DNA of 64,000 nt from Cardiobacterium valvarum (GCF_900460955.1 NZ_UFUW01000001.1:1054001-1118000); one strand, 5' to 3'. Shown: positions 28,834 to 37,597, counted from the stretch's first letter. Program-made: numbers and translations. Notes: generated from the sequence alone by a model not told the origin.

Positions 28834-28918
28834 CAACCCGGCAATCACGCCGCTTGAAGAGCCCAGTATTTACACTGCTTGACGACACAACGGTTCATGC
28901 TGCTTGGGCAAGCCGCGA
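28834..28918 (+). repeat. Three degenerate units of the dispersed CGCCGCTTGGCG repeat
   Basis: Units lie directly after ilvA, in the ilvA orientation: ATCACGCCGCTTGAAGAG, then CCAGTATTTACACTGCTTGACG, then TTCATGCTGCTTGGG. Confidence 0.7.
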
Positions 28919-28950
28919 ATATTGGTTGTGTGCGAAAAGGTAACGCATAA

Positions 28951-28974
28951 AAAAGCCCCGCTTGCGGGGCTTTT
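28951..28974. terminator. Terminator between ilvA and the SEL1-like gene
   Basis: AAAAGCCCCG-CTTG-CGGGGCTTTT is a symmetrical stem that could end both converging genes. Confidence 0.88.
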
Positions 28975-29013
28975 CTGATGAAGCAGTGATATTGGCTACT
29001 TATGGGGATGGCG

Positions 29014-29577
29014 CTATTTATCTAGCCTGCTAGGCTTTTCTTTGCGCTGCTGCTCTTTGCGCTGCTGCCCACCAGCTGCTGGCTGGCTCTCCATCTCGCG
29101 TTGCAAGGCGGCGCAGGCGGCATCATTTTCCATCATGCAGCTGTTATACAGCGATTGCAGGCGAGCCTGTTTGGCGTTGTCGTCTTCTGCCGGCGTTGTG
29201 GCCTTTTCTTCTTTCAATCCGCGCAGATTGGTGCAGGCGTTGGAGTAGCCGCCAGTGCAGGCTTTCTCGTACAGCGCTTTGGCCTGCTTTTGATCCATGC
29301 CCAAGCCGCTGTACGGATCGAGGTAGAGATTGCCGAGGACGTTGCAGCCTTTCATGTTGCCGCCGTCGCAGGCTTTTTTCAGCAGCTCGTAGGCCGAGGC
29401 AGGTGCCTCCATGACATCGCGCAGCCACAAGGCAAGAGTGACGCAGCTATCCAGTTGATCTTTCTCGCATTCTTGCAACAGTTTTTCCGCGCCCTTTTCG
29501 TCAAGATTCGTATAGTCACGGGCATGGGCGGGGGCAAGCAGCAAGGCAGCAAGGGTGAGGGCGAATACATTTTTCAT
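29014..29577 (-). CDS. Secreted SEL1-like repeat protein
   Basis: A 187-residue protein with a clear Sec signal peptide (MKNVFALTLAALLLAPAHA, cleavage after AHA). Two to three SEL1-like repeats follow (ALYEKACTGGYSNACTNL type, with paired cysteines as in Helicobacter cysteine-rich SEL1 proteins). The C-terminal tail is Gln/Lys/Arg-rich. A periplasmic location is predicted. It converges with ilvA and is unrelated in domain order to the larger cytoplasmic SEL1 protein at 19.4-20.8 kb. Function unknown. Confidence 0.8.
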   Translation of the reverse strand: MKNVFALTLAALLLAPAHARDYTNLDEKGAEKLLQECEKDQLDSCVTLALWLRDVMEAPASAYELLKKACDGGNMKGCNVLGNLYLDPYSGLGMDQKQAKALYEKACTGGYSNACTNLRGLKEEKATTPAEDDNAKQARLQSLYNSCMMENDAACAALQREMESQPAAGGQQRKEQQRKEKPSRLDK

Positions 29578-29682
29578 AAGCGGTTCCTGTGGAAGTCATT
29601 TCAGACGACGCGCATTATCCTGGCTTGCAATCTCCTTGACCAGCACCAATAATCCCGGCAGACCACAACACAGGAAATCACC

Positions 29683-30174
29683 ATGCCGTTTATCGCCCTG
29701 CTGGGCCTTTGGGGGGCCGTTGAGCTTGCCACCCTAATTTTCGCCGTCATAAAAATCGGCTTTTTCCCGACCATCGCCCTGTTGGTGCTGTCCAGCGCGG
29801 CGGGTTCCTATCTCTTGCGCAGCCAGCAGCAGGCGGTGCTGCGCATGGGGCAGACGCAAAACCGCGATGTGGCCCGCGAAAGCGTGTACCGCCTGACCGC
29901 AGGCGTCCTGCTACTCGTCCCCGGTTTCATCAGCAGCATCCTTGCTCTCATCTTCCTGATTCCGCCGCTGCGCGCACTTTTCGCTTCAACCCTGCTGCGC
30001 ATCGTACAGCCGCAGGCGGTGTACAGCGCATTCAGCTGGCAGCAGCAGACCTTCCACGCCGATAATGACGAGGTGGATGCCGAATCGTCCCAGGAAAATA
30101 TCACCGCCACCCGTGAAGACGGCAGCGTCATCCACGGCGAACTCATTGACAAACGAGGAAATCCCCATGATTAA
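29683..30174 (+). CDS. fxsA: FxsA family membrane protein
   Basis: A 163-residue protein with the FxsA core. An N-terminal hydrophobic pair (ALLGLWGAVELATLIFAVIKIGFFPTIALL) is followed by GSYLLRSQ and LLLVPGFISSILALIFLIPPLR. E. coli FxsA relieves F-exclusion of phage T7; its cellular role is unclear. Its last eight bases overlap the start of pncB, so the genes are likely cotranscribed. Confidence 0.9.
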   Translation: MPFIALLGLWGAVELATLIFAVIKIGFFPTIALLVLSSAAGSYLLRSQQQAVLRMGQTQNRDVARESVYRLTAGVLLLVPGFISSILALIFLIPPLRALFASTLLRIVQPQAVYSAFSWQQQTFHADNDEVDAESSQENITATREDGSVIHGELIDKRGNPHD

Positions 30175-31612
30175 TCACCGCGCCCTCCTGACCGACCTCT
30201 ACGAACTGACCATGGCGCAAAGCCATTTCAACGAAGGCCGGCAGGACGAAATCGCCTACTTTGACTACTACTTCCGCCGTGTGCCGGATGGCGGTGGTTA
30301 CGCCGTCTTCGCCGGACTCAGCCAGGTGCTGGATTACCTGCAATACCTGCATTTCGACAAAGAAGACATCGCCTTCCTGCGCAGCAAGGGCATGTTCAGC
30401 GACGCCTTTCTCGATTACCTCGCCGATTTCCACTTCCAGGGTGACATCTGGGCGGTGCCGGAAGGCAGCGTCGTCTTCCCCAACGCGCCGCTCCTCAGCG
30501 TGCGCGCACCGCTGATTGACTGCCACATCATCGAAACTTACCTCCTTCTCTCCCTGAATCACCAGTCACTGATCGCGACCAAAGCAACGCGCGTCGTCCA
30601 CGCCGCTGCCGGTCGCCCCGTGCTGGAATTTGGCGCCCGCCGTGCCCACGGCGGAGATGCCGCCAACTACGGCGCCCGCGCTGCCTACATCGGCGGAGTC
30701 GCGGCCACCTCGAACGTTTATAGCGAATTTGCGAGCGGCATCCCCACCGCCGGCACCATGGCGCACGCCTTTGTGCAAAGCCATGACAGCGAATACGACG
30801 CCTTCCTGCAATACGCCAAAACCTGGCCGGACAACACCGTGCTGCTCGTTGACACCTACGACACCCTGCGCCAGGGCATCCCGAACGCCATCCGTGTCCA
30901 CCAGGAATACCTCGCACCGAACGGCTACAAACTGCGCGGCATCCGCATTGACAGCGGCGACCTTGCCTACCTCAGCAACCGCGCGCGGGAAATGCTCGAT
31001 GCCGCCGGAATGCACGACACCATCATCAGCGTCTCAAACGCGCTGGACGAATACCTCATCAAAGACCTGGTGCAACAGCGGGCGGCGATAGACGCCTTCG
31101 GCGTCGGCGAGCGGCTCATCACCGCGAAAAGCGAGCCTGTTTTCGGCGGCGTGTACAAAATCGTCGCCCTTGAAAAAGCGGGCAGCGTCATCCCGAAAAT
31201 CAAAATCAGCGAAACCCTCAGCAAAACCACCACGCCCGGCTTCAAACAACTGTGGCGCCTTTATGACAACACAAGCGGCAAAGCCATCGCCGACCTTATC
31301 ACCCTGCATGACGAAATCATAGACGACAGCCAGCCCTACGAACTCTTCGATCCCGAATACCCGTGGAAAAGGAAAACCGTCACCAACTACCGCGCCAAAA
31401 AACTCATGCAGCAATGGATGGAACACGGCACGCGCAGCGCCCATAACCCCTCGCTGGACGAAATCCGCGCCCACTGCGCCGCCGAACAACAGACGCTGTG
31501 GGATGAAATCCGCCGCCTGGAAAACCCGCATGGCTACTACGTGGACCTCTCGGTAGCCCTGTGGCAGCTCAAACAGGACCTCATCCGCGAACACGCCGGG
31601 AAACCCCAATAA
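30167..31612 (+). CDS. pncB: Nicotinate phosphoribosyltransferase
   Basis: A 481-residue enzyme converting nicotinate and PRPP to nicotinate mononucleotide in NAD salvage. Starting from MINHRALLTDLYELTMAQ, it shows EFGARRAHGGDAANYGARAAYIGG, GTMAHAFVQSHDSE, IRIDSGDL and FGVGERLITAKSEPVFGGVYK, which place it in the long NAPRTase subgroup. ATG 30167 follows CGAGGAAAT. A spurious frame extends upstream into fxsA. It forms an operon with fic and nadE. Confidence 0.94.
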   Translation: MINHRALLTDLYELTMAQSHFNEGRQDEIAYFDYYFRRVPDGGGYAVFAGLSQVLDYLQYLHFDKEDIAFLRSKGMFSDAFLDYLADFHFQGDIWAVPEGSVVFPNAPLLSVRAPLIDCHIIETYLLLSLNHQSLIATKATRVVHAAAGRPVLEFGARRAHGGDAANYGARAAYIGGVAATSNVYSEFASGIPTAGTMAHAFVQSHDSEYDAFLQYAKTWPDNTVLLVDTYDTLRQGIPNAIRVHQEYLAPNGYKLRGIRIDSGDLAYLSNRAREMLDAAGMHDTIISVSNALDEYLIKDLVQQRAAIDAFGVGERLITAKSEPVFGGVYKIVALEKAGSVIPKIKISETLSKTTTPGFKQLWRLYDNTSGKAIADLITLHDEIIDDSQPYELFDPEYPWKRKTVTNYRAKKLMQQWMEHGTRSAHNPSLDEIRAHCAAEQQTLWDEIRRLENPHGYYVDLSVALWQLKQDLIREHAGKPQ

Positions 31613-31625
31613 CCCCGAAGCTGCC

Positions 31626-32432
31626 ATGCGCTATCAGCCCGACAACCTCAACTACCGTCCCATCTACACCGCCAGCGAATTGCAGCACCTGCACCAACTG
31701 GCGGGCAAACTCTCGCTGGCAGAACTGCTTGTCACCCCACGCAACCTCGAAGCTATCGGCATCGAATTCATCTACAGCTCGGCGCAACTCGAAGGCAACG
31801 GCTACAGCAAAGCCGACACCCTCGCCCTCTTCAACATGGGGCAGACCGCCGGCGGCAAACAATACAGCGACGCCGTGATGCTGCTGAACCTGCGCCGTAG
31901 CTACCAATACCTGCTGGCACAACTCGGCCAGCCACCGGACTGGCCCGACTTCGTCAAAACCACGCACAGCCTCATCGCGCGCGACCTCGTCTTGCCGGAG
32001 GAAGCAGGTGTGGTACGGCGCAAACACATCACCATCACCGAAACCGATTACATCCCGCTTGATAACCCGCAACAACTCGACGCCGAACTCAAATACCTGC
32101 TGCATACCGCCGCCGCCATCCATGACCCCTTTGAACAGGCGCTGTACCTGCACAACAACCTCGCCTACCTGCAATACTTCATTGACTGCAACAAGCGCAC
32201 TGGGCGCAACAGCCACAACTACGCCCTGATGAACGCGGGTCATTTCCCCTGCATCTATCCCCAGGAGAGCTACCGCGACTACATCAACGGCCTGATTACC
32301 TACTACGAAAGCGGCGATTACCGCCCCAGCGCCATCTACCATATCAGTGCCTACGAACAGACCGCAGCCCGTTACGGAACCCAACCCGACATTGATATCG
32401 CACGCCCCCCCAAAAAACAGGAACCCCAATGA
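31626..32432 (+). CDS. Fic-fold protein with altered catalytic motif, inside the NAD operon
   Basis: This 268-residue Fic-family protein has an N-terminal inhibitory-type motif SSAQLEGN (S52...E56-G57, matching S/T-x-x-x-E-G/N). The Fic-core loop is QYFIDCNKRTGRN at 183-195. The canonical loop is HxFxDGNGRxxR. Here the catalytic histidine position is Gln183 and the glycine is Cys188, while N189, K190, R191 and R194 are kept. Classical Fic enzymes AMPylate hydroxyl side chains and need the histidine, so this one may be inactive, may bind nucleotide only, or may use different chemistry. It starts 13 bases after pncB and overlaps nadE by ATGA, so it is made with both NAD-synthesis enzymes. Confidence 0.85.
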   Translation: MRYQPDNLNYRPIYTASELQHLHQLAGKLSLAELLVTPRNLEAIGIEFIYSSAQLEGNGYSKADTLALFNMGQTAGGKQYSDAVMLLNLRRSYQYLLAQLGQPPDWPDFVKTTHSLIARDLVLPEEAGVVRRKHITITETDYIPLDNPQQLDAELKYLLHTAAAIHDPFEQALYLHNNLAYLQYFIDCNKRTGRNSHNYALMNAGHFPCIYPQESYRDYINGLITYYESGDYRPSAIYHISAYEQTAARYGTQPDIDIARPPKKQEPQ

Positions 32433-33175
32433 ACCTCACCGCCTACACCGACTACCTCATCCACTGGCTGGAAAACAAGCGGCAAGAACTCTACCAAATG
32501 GACGCCTACACCCTCGGCGTCAGCGGCGGCGTGGACAGCGCCGTCTGTGCCCACCTGCTTGCACGCACCGGTGCCCCCGTACACGCGCTGATGCTGCCTG
32601 CCGCCGTCAGCAGCGAGACAGACCAGAGCGACGCCGAAGCCGTCCTCGCCAGCGCTGGGCTTGGTGGTGCAACCATCAGCATCGCGCCGCTTTACGATCT
32701 CGCCATGCAACAACTCGCGCCCGTGCTCAACCCCGACCCCGAACGCGTCAACGTCCTGCGCGGCAACCTCATGGCGCGCCTGCGCATGATCCTGCTTTAC
32801 ACCACCGCGCAGAGCCACCGCGCCATCGTCGTCGGCACCGACAACGCCGCCGAAATCTACACCGGTTACTACACCAAATACGGTGACGGTGGCGCAGACG
32901 TCCTGCCGCTTGCCGCCCTGCGCAAAGAACAAGTTTACGAACTTGCGCGCCACCTCGGCGTGCCGGAGCGCGTCGTCAACAAAGCGCCCAGCGCGGGACT
33001 CTGGGCAGGACAAACTGACGAAGACGAAATGGGCGTGAGCTACCGCGAGCTGGACGCCTTCCTGCGCGGCGAAGCGGTGAGCATGGATGCAGAAAAAACC
33101 ATCGCCTGGTGGCATGAACGCTCACGCCACAAACGGATGCTGCCGCCCGTGCCCCCGGCACCGGACGCACTTTGA
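32429..33175 (+). CDS. nadE: NAD synthetase, ammonia-dependent
   Basis: A 248-residue enzyme that amidates nicotinate adenine dinucleotide to NAD using ATP. The PP-loop SGGVDS is at 32-37. VVGTDNAAEIYTGYYTKYGDGGADVLPLA and APSAGLWAGQTDEDEMG are typical. There is no N-terminal glutaminase domain, so free ammonia is the likely donor. Its start overlaps the fic stop. A strong terminator begins at its stop codon. Confidence 0.95.
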   Translation: MNLTAYTDYLIHWLENKRQELYQMDAYTLGVSGGVDSAVCAHLLARTGAPVHALMLPAAVSSETDQSDAEAVLASAGLGGATISIAPLYDLAMQQLAPVLNPDPERVNVLRGNLMARLRMILLYTTAQSHRAIVVGTDNAAEIYTGYYTKYGDGGADVLPLAALRKEQVYELARHLGVPERVVNKAPSAGLWAGQTDEDEMGVSYRELDAFLRGEAVSMDAEKTIAWWHERSRHKRMLPPVPPAPDAL

Positions 33176-33399
33176 AAAAAGCGGGCCATGCCCGCTTTTT
33201 TTACGAGCGCTGCGCCGTCTGCCTCGGCACCCGCGCCACGGCGGATACCATCGCCGCCTTGCCCGCGCACCCCGCCTATCCGCACGGCACCTTCCTCGAC
33301 ACCCTCCATCAATACGCGGGTGAAAAACAAACCTTCCTCGACCTGCTGGACAGCCAGCCCGGCCAACCCCATCCCAACCCACAGGAACCCCAGCCATGA
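33172..33399 (+). CDS. Doubtful small ORF downstream of nadE
   Basis: A 75-codon frame from a TTG start overlaps both the nadE stop and its terminator. It has no other start codon. It contains CAVC and a Pro-rich tail and ends by overlapping the next ATG (ATGA), which mildly favours translation. No family is recognised. Confidence 0.25.
   Translation: MKKAGHARFFYERCAVCLGTRATADTIAALPAHPAYPHGTFLDTLHQYAGEKQTFLDLLDSQPGQPHPNPQEPQP
33175..33202 (+). terminator. Terminator of the pncB-fic-nadE operon
   Basis: GCGGGC-CAT-GCCCGC is flanked by an A-run and seven T, immediately after the nadE stop. Confidence 0.85.
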
Positions 33400-33689
33400 G
33401 CGACACCCTCCGCCAACACGCCGAACAGCAAAACGCCGAAGGACTGTACGAACTGCAAAAACAGGACAACAACCCGCGTCCGGAAAACTGGCAACTCTCG
33501 CCCGCCGCTGTCGTCACCTACTTCGTCGGCGGCGTTCTGCGCGCGCACGACCTCATCGCCGGACTCCTCGGCGCGGTCGTCAAAGACCCGGTGCAGGACG
33601 TCATCGTCTGGCGCGAATACCTGGAAACCGCCGTCAAACCGCGCGAGGACTGGAAAGACCTGTACCGCGCCGCCCGTAACATGGGCTGA
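33396..33689 (+). CDS. Small hypothetical protein
   Basis: A 97-residue acidic/polar protein: MSDTLRQHAEQQNAEG, then LQKQDNNPRPENWQLSPAAVVTYFVGG, then a short hydrophobic patch (LIAGLLGAVVKDPV) and VWREYLETAVKPREDWKDLYRAARNMG. It has GC-rich codon use like its neighbours and an AGGAA site upstream. No membrane segment is convincing and I do not recognise the family. Confidence 0.6.
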   Translation: MSDTLRQHAEQQNAEGLYELQKQDNNPRPENWQLSPAAVVTYFVGGVLRAHDLIAGLLGAVVKDPVQDVIVWREYLETAVKPREDWKDLYRAARNMG

Positions 33690-33695
33690 AGCGGC

Positions 33696-33752
33696 GTGGT
33701 TACGCCGCTTGGCGTCCGCCCGCGAACCCAGTATTTACGCCGCCTGGCAGCG
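33696..33752 (+). repeat. Two units of the dispersed CGCCGCTTGGCG repeat
   Basis: GTTACGCCGCTTGGCG and CCAGTATTTACGCCGCCTGGC lie directly behind the preceding gene, in its orientation. Confidence 0.8.
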
Positions 33753-33836
33753 TTTTATCATGTCCGCAGGCTGCCTCAAAAAACCAAAAATGGCACTCCC
33801 TCTCTCCGTCATCCAAATAAGAAAGCTACTCCAATC

Positions 33837-34769
33837 ATGAAGCCGCACCGCTACCCCATCATCATTCCCCGCCGCTTGATTGATAAGACCGTCGGCATGG
33901 CCGTCTTTGACGGCAAGCAATTCACCCTGGATAACGGCAAAAGTTATCCCGCCGGGGCATTGGTCAATATGCATTTTGGCACTATCGGCTATCCGGCACG
34001 GGCGTTGTGGTCGCTTTTATTGTTTCTGGCCGTGTCGCTCAGTTGCCTGTTATTGTCCGCCCTGTTTTTTTATGTCGTTTATGGTGCCGATTTGCTGGAA
34101 ACCGTCATTTCTTTTGTCGGTCTTATCTGTATTGTCATTGGAATATGGGCAGCCGGGCATTTCCAGCCGCGAGAGTATCTGCAACTGCTCTTTGCCGACG
34201 GCAATGCCGTTATTCTGCGCGTCCCCCGTTCTTTTCTGCCGTTATTAAGCCGGCTAAAGCCGGAATGGGCATGGCAGGAAAGGCTGGATAATCCCTGTCC
34301 GCGCTGGGCACGGATGCCGCTGGGGCTTTGCTGCTGGGCGCTATGCGGGGTTGTGATGTATTACGCGGCTATACCGGATTGGCGGCCACCGGATAATTTT
34401 TTCAGCGTCTGCGTACTGGCAGAAGATTATCCGCGCTTTATCCGTTTTACCGATAAGGAGCAATGGCAGGGGAAAACCCTCTGTCCGGCACCCTATGATT
34501 TCCAGAATGAAGAAAGTTTTTATCGCGTGACTATTCAGCGTGAAGGCGATGTTTTTTATGCGGCAAATTGGAATGACAGTCCCGCTGATCCGTTTGAATA
34601 TGTTTACCGCGCCGATAATGACAGGATTACCCCGCTTAAACAGCGTAGGGGGTTGTTGATGGCGCGCGCCATGATGATTATTTTTGCCGCTTTTCCCGCT
34701 GCTTTTTTGTATGCCTTGATTAAGGTGCTGTGGCGTTTTTATTTACGGAGGCGGTATGCATCGCGCTGA
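33837..34769 (+). CDS. Membrane protein of unknown function
   Basis: A 310-residue protein with four likely membrane segments: about 60-80 (LWSLLLFLAVSLSCLLLSAL), 90-115, 165-185 and near the C-terminus (MIIFAAFPAAFLYALIKVLW). Between the third and fourth lies a soluble loop of about 100 residues. The N-terminus is basic and cytoplasmic. ATG 33837 is preferred, because the upstream in-frame extension consists of dispersed repeat. GC content is lower than in the flanking enzymes. It overlaps the next gene by 14 bases. No family recognised. Confidence 0.7.
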   Translation: MKPHRYPIIIPRRLIDKTVGMAVFDGKQFTLDNGKSYPAGALVNMHFGTIGYPARALWSLLLFLAVSLSCLLLSALFFYVVYGADLLETVISFVGLICIVIGIWAAGHFQPREYLQLLFADGNAVILRVPRSFLPLLSRLKPEWAWQERLDNPCPRWARMPLGLCCWALCGVVMYYAAIPDWRPPDNFFSVCVLAEDYPRFIRFTDKEQWQGKTLCPAPYDFQNEESFYRVTIQREGDVFYAANWNDSPADPFEYVYRADNDRITPLKQRRGLLMARAMMIIFAAFPAAFLYALIKVLWRFYLRRRYASR

Positions 34770-35145
34770 GTTATTACAGACCATCAGTGACCGCTACGGC
34801 GTGGCGGCGGAATACCCGTGGCGGCGCTATCCGCAATATGCGGTTTTCCGTCATGCGGGCAACCGCAAATGGTTTGCCGTGCTGATGAACCCGCCGGGGC
34901 GCAAACTCGGCCTCGCGACGGAAGATGAAGTCGCCATCCTCAATGTCAAAATCCGCGCCGGGGAGAACAGCCTCTTGCGCGGCATGGATGGCGTCCTGCC
35001 CGCCTACCACATGAACAAGGAACACTGGGTCAGCCTGCGCCTTGATATGCTGCCTGATGACACGCTGCTGGATTTGCTGGCAGACAGTTATGACCTGACC
35101 CGCGCTAAAATGCGCCGTGCCCCGCCCCCGAACGACTTTTTATGA
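34756..35145 (+). CDS. MmcQ/YjbR family protein
   Basis: A 129-residue protein of the MmcQ/YjbR double-wing DNA-binding-like fold. Signatures are EYPWRRYPQYAVFRHAGNRKWFAVLM, LGLATEDEVAILNVKI, ILPAYHMNKEHWVSLRL-like text and the C-terminal DSYDLT segment. The family is widespread, its biological role is not settled, and members are often near membrane or transport genes. It overlaps the upstream membrane-protein gene and has a GGAGG site within it. Confidence 0.85.
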   Translation: MHRAELLQTISDRYGVAAEYPWRRYPQYAVFRHAGNRKWFAVLMNPPGRKLGLATEDEVAILNVKIRAGENSLLRGMDGVLPAYHMNKEHWVSLRLDMLPDDTLLDLLADSYDLTRAKMRRAPPPNDFL

Positions 35146-35158
35146 CTAGGAAAGCATC

Positions 35159-35359
35159 ATGAATGACATTACCGATACTCTGAAACATGAACCCGCCGCG
35201 CAAACTGCGACAGACGCTGCTTACGAGCAATGGTTCCGTGAAAAAGTCACCCGTTCGCTTCATGATCCGCGCCCGGCCATACCGCATGATGAAGCGATGG
35301 CGCAGGTTGAAGCGGAATTAATGCGGCGCAGGGCAAGTGCTGCCACCATTCATTGCTGA
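35159..35359 (+). CDS. Orphan antitoxin-like protein
   Basis: A 66-residue protein: AYEQWFREKVTRSLHDPRPAIPHDEAMAQVEAELMRRR. The YxxWFRxKVxxxLxDPRPxIPHDxxM pattern recalls small antitoxins that normally precede a RelE/ParE toxin within a few bases. Here guaA starts 26 bases downstream and no toxin is present on either side, so it is either an orphan or an independent regulator. Confidence 0.6.
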   Translation: MNDITDTLKHEPAAQTATDAAYEQWFREKVTRSLHDPRPAIPHDEAMAQVEAELMRRRASAATIHC

Positions 35360-35385
35360 TAAATATCCTTATATAGAGTAAACCC

Positions 35386-36960
35386 ATGACCTCCCCCCAC
35401 TCCGACAAAATCCTTATCCTCGATTTCGGCTCGCAAGTCACGCAGCTGATCGCCCGCCGCGTGCGCGAGGCGCATGTCTATTGCGAATTGCACCCTTACG
35501 ATATGCCGCTCGCCGACATCAAAGCCTTCAATCCGAAAGGCATCATCCTCTCCGGCGGCCCCAATTCTGTTTATGACTCCGACTATCAGGCCGATACCGG
35601 CATTTTTGCCCTGGGCGTGCCCGTGCTCGGCATCTGCTACGGCATGCAGTTCATGGCGCATCATTTGGGCGGCGCGGTACAGCCCGGCAATCAGCGCGAG
35701 TTTGGCTATGCGCAGGTAAAAACGGTCGATAGCGAGCTGACCAGCGGGATTTTTGACGACGCGCCGCACAGGCTGGACGTGTGGATGAGCCACGGCGACA
35801 AAGTGAGCAAACTGCCCGACGGTTTCGTCGTCATCGGCGATACGCCGTCCTGCCCGATTGCGATGATGGAACACGCCGCCAAGCGCTTCTACGGCATCCA
35901 GTTCCACCCCGAAGTGACCCACACCAAACAGGGGCGGGCGCTGCTGGATCGCTTCGTCCTCAACATCTGTGGCGCGCGCCCCAGCTGGACGATGCCGAAC
36001 TACATCGACGAAGCCGTTGCCAATATCCGCGCCCAGGCCGGCAGCGACGAAGTCATCCTCGGCCTGTCCGGTGGCGTGGATTCCTCGGTTGCCGCCGCCC
36101 TGATCCATCGCGCCATCGGCGACCAGCTCACCTGCGTTTTCGTTGACCACGGCCTGCTGCGTCTCGGCGAAGCGGAAGCGGTGATGGACATGTTTGCGCG
36201 CAACCTCGGCGTGAACGTCATCCACGTTGATGCCTCGGCGGATTTCATGGCAAAACTGGTGGGCGTGACCGATCCAGAGCAGAAACGGAAAATCATCGGC
36301 GCGGAATTTGTCGAAGTCTTCCAGCGCGAGGCGGGCAAGCGGCAGAACGCGCGCTGGCTGGCGCAAGGCACGATTTACCCGGATGTCATCGAAAGCGCGG
36401 GCGCGAAGACGAAAAAAGCCCACGCCATCAAGAGCCACCACAACGTTGGCGGTCTGCCGGAGACGCTGAACCTGCGCCTGCTTGAACCGCTGCGCGACCT
36501 CTTTAAGGACGAAGTGCGCGAGCTCGGTGTCGCCCTTGGCCTGCCGCGCGAAATGGTCTATCGCCACCCCTTCCCCGGCCCCGGCCTCGGCGTGCGCATC
36601 CTCGGCGAAGTGAAGCGGGAATATGCCGACTTGCTGCGCCAGGCGGATGCCATCTTCATCGAAGAACTGCGCGCGACGGCGGACGAATACGGCACCTCGT
36701 GGTACGACCTCACCAGCCAGGCCTTTGCCGTCTTCCTGCCGGTGAAATCGGTGGGGGTGATGGGCGATGGCCGCACCTACGATTACGTTGTGGCACTGCG
36801 CGCCGTCATCACCAGCGATTTCATGACCGCGCACTGGGCGGAATTGCCCTATGTGCTGCTCGGCAAAGTATCGAACCGCATCATCAACGAAGTGCGCGGC
36901 ATCAACCGCGTGGTCTATGACGTGAGCAGCAAACCGCCGGCGACGATTGAGTGGGAATGA
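35386..36960 (+). CDS. guaA: GMP synthase (glutamine-hydrolysing)
   Basis: A 524-residue two-domain enzyme converting XMP to GMP. The N-terminal class I glutaminase (about 8-200) has the cysteine in [10 protein letters not shown] and the His/Glu in FHPEVTHT. The ATP-pyrophosphatase domain follows, with [20 protein letters not shown] dimerisation domain ends in PPATIEWE, the standard C-terminus. guaB is not adjacent. The start is a single good ATG after a TATATA-rich 26-base spacer. Confidence 0.97.
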   Translation: MTSPHSDKILILDFGSQVTQLIARRVREAHVYCELHPYDMPLADIKAFNPKGIILSGGPNSVYDSDYQADTGIFALGVPVLGICYGMQFMAHHLGGAVQPGNQREFGYAQVKTVDSELTSGIFDDAPHRLDVWMSHGDKVSKLPDGFVVIGDTPSCPIAMMEHAAKRFYGIQFHPEVTHTKQGRALLDRFVLNICGARPSWTMPNYIDEAVANIRAQAGSDEVILGLSGGVDSSVAAALIHRAIGDQLTCVFVDHGLLRLGEAEAVMDMFARNLGVNVIHVDASADFMAKLVGVTDPEQKRKIIGAEFVEVFQREAGKRQNARWLAQGTIYPDVIESAGAKTKKAHAIKSHHNVGGLPETLNLRLLEPLRDLFKDEVRELGVALGLPREMVYRHPFPGPGLGVRILGEVKREYADLLRQADAIFIEELRATADEYGTSWYDLTSQAFAVFLPVKSVGVMGDGRTYDYVVALRAVITSDFMTAHWAELPYVLLGKVSNRIINEVRGINRVVYDVSSKPPATIEWE

Positions 36961-37075
36961 CGGAAGCAAAGTTGTTACCGTTATAAAGCCGTTGAAAATA
37001 GTGGATATTAGCGATTTGTGGGAACAAAAAACGCTTGAGAGATACTATTTTGATACTAAAAAGCTGAAAGAGTAG
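36959..37075 (+). other. AT-rich coding fragment behind guaA
   Basis: A 38-codon frame without its own start overlaps the guaA stop and reads ...VIKPLKIVDISDLWEQK...YYFDTKKLKE before TAG. Base composition is far more AT-rich than guaA. It looks like the 3' end of a foreign gene joined to guaA. No family recognised. Confidence 0.3.
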
Positions 37076-37114
37076 GTTCCAAAGGGAGTTGTTGAATTTA
37101 GGTAAAAAGTTTAG

Positions 37115-37145
37115 AAAGCCTTCCATCATTTTGGTGGGAGGCTTT
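37115..37145 (+). terminator. Terminator in the AT-rich spacer after guaA
   Basis: AAAGCCTTCC and GGGAGGCTTTT form an imperfect stem with a T-run. Confidence 0.65.
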
Positions 37146-37222
37146 TGCGGAAGATAGAGAATGGTAAATTAGAATTTGTAACTGAAATTTTTTTGTGTTT
37201 CGCGAAGGGGGAATATTGATTT

Positions 37223-37597
37223 ATGTTTTCAATATTAGGTGCAGTATTATTTGGAGCTATAGCAATTATGACAGTTCTTGTTGCTTGCGGTTTGCCTTTG
37301 GGCGAATTTACAATGGGTGGGCAACATAAAATCTTACCTAAGAAATTTAGAGTTATGGCAGCTATTTCGGTGGCTATCCAAATTTTTGCAATGATAATTA
37401 TTCTGCAAGCCGGAGGTTTTATTCCCTTGTGGTTATCTTTTAAGGTTACTAAATATATTTGTTTCTTCTTTGCCGCTTACCTATCTTTGAATACTATTAT
37501 GAACATGATTTCAAAAAGCAGGAAAGAAAAATATGTTATGACTCCGCTTTCACTTATAGCCGGAATATGTTTTTGGATAACGGCATTTCAGATGTAG
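37223..37597 (+). CDS. Small AT-rich integral membrane protein
   Basis: A 124-residue protein with four membrane segments filling most of its length (ILGAVLFGAIAIMTVLVACG, MAAISVAIQIFAMIIILQ, YICFFFAAYLSLNTIMNMI, LSLIAGICFWITAF). A GGQHKILPKKFR loop separates the first two. AT-rich codon use sets it apart from guaA and implies acquisition. A GGGGG site precedes the ATG. I do not recognise the family beyond a four-helix membrane protein. Confidence 0.7.
   Translation: MFSILGAVLFGAIAIMTVLVACGLPLGEFTMGGQHKILPKKFRVMAAISVAIQIFAMIIILQAGGFIPLWLSFKVTKYICFFFAAYLSLNTIMNMISKSRKEKYVMTPLSLIAGICFWITAFQM

Noticed and set aside
27280-28848. Minus-strand extension of rpiA by more than 500 codons
   Set aside because: It is antisense to ilvA, a fully recognisable enzyme. 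RpiA homology starts at 27279 with a ribosome site.
32347-32886. Alternative arginine-rich frame overlapping fic and nadE
   Set aside because: It is a shifted frame of GC-rich coding sequence with no homology, while both overlapping enzymes are well supported.
35360-35385. Toxin gene partner for the antitoxin-like protein
   Set aside because: Only 26 bases lie before guaA and no small open frame with toxin features is on either strand.
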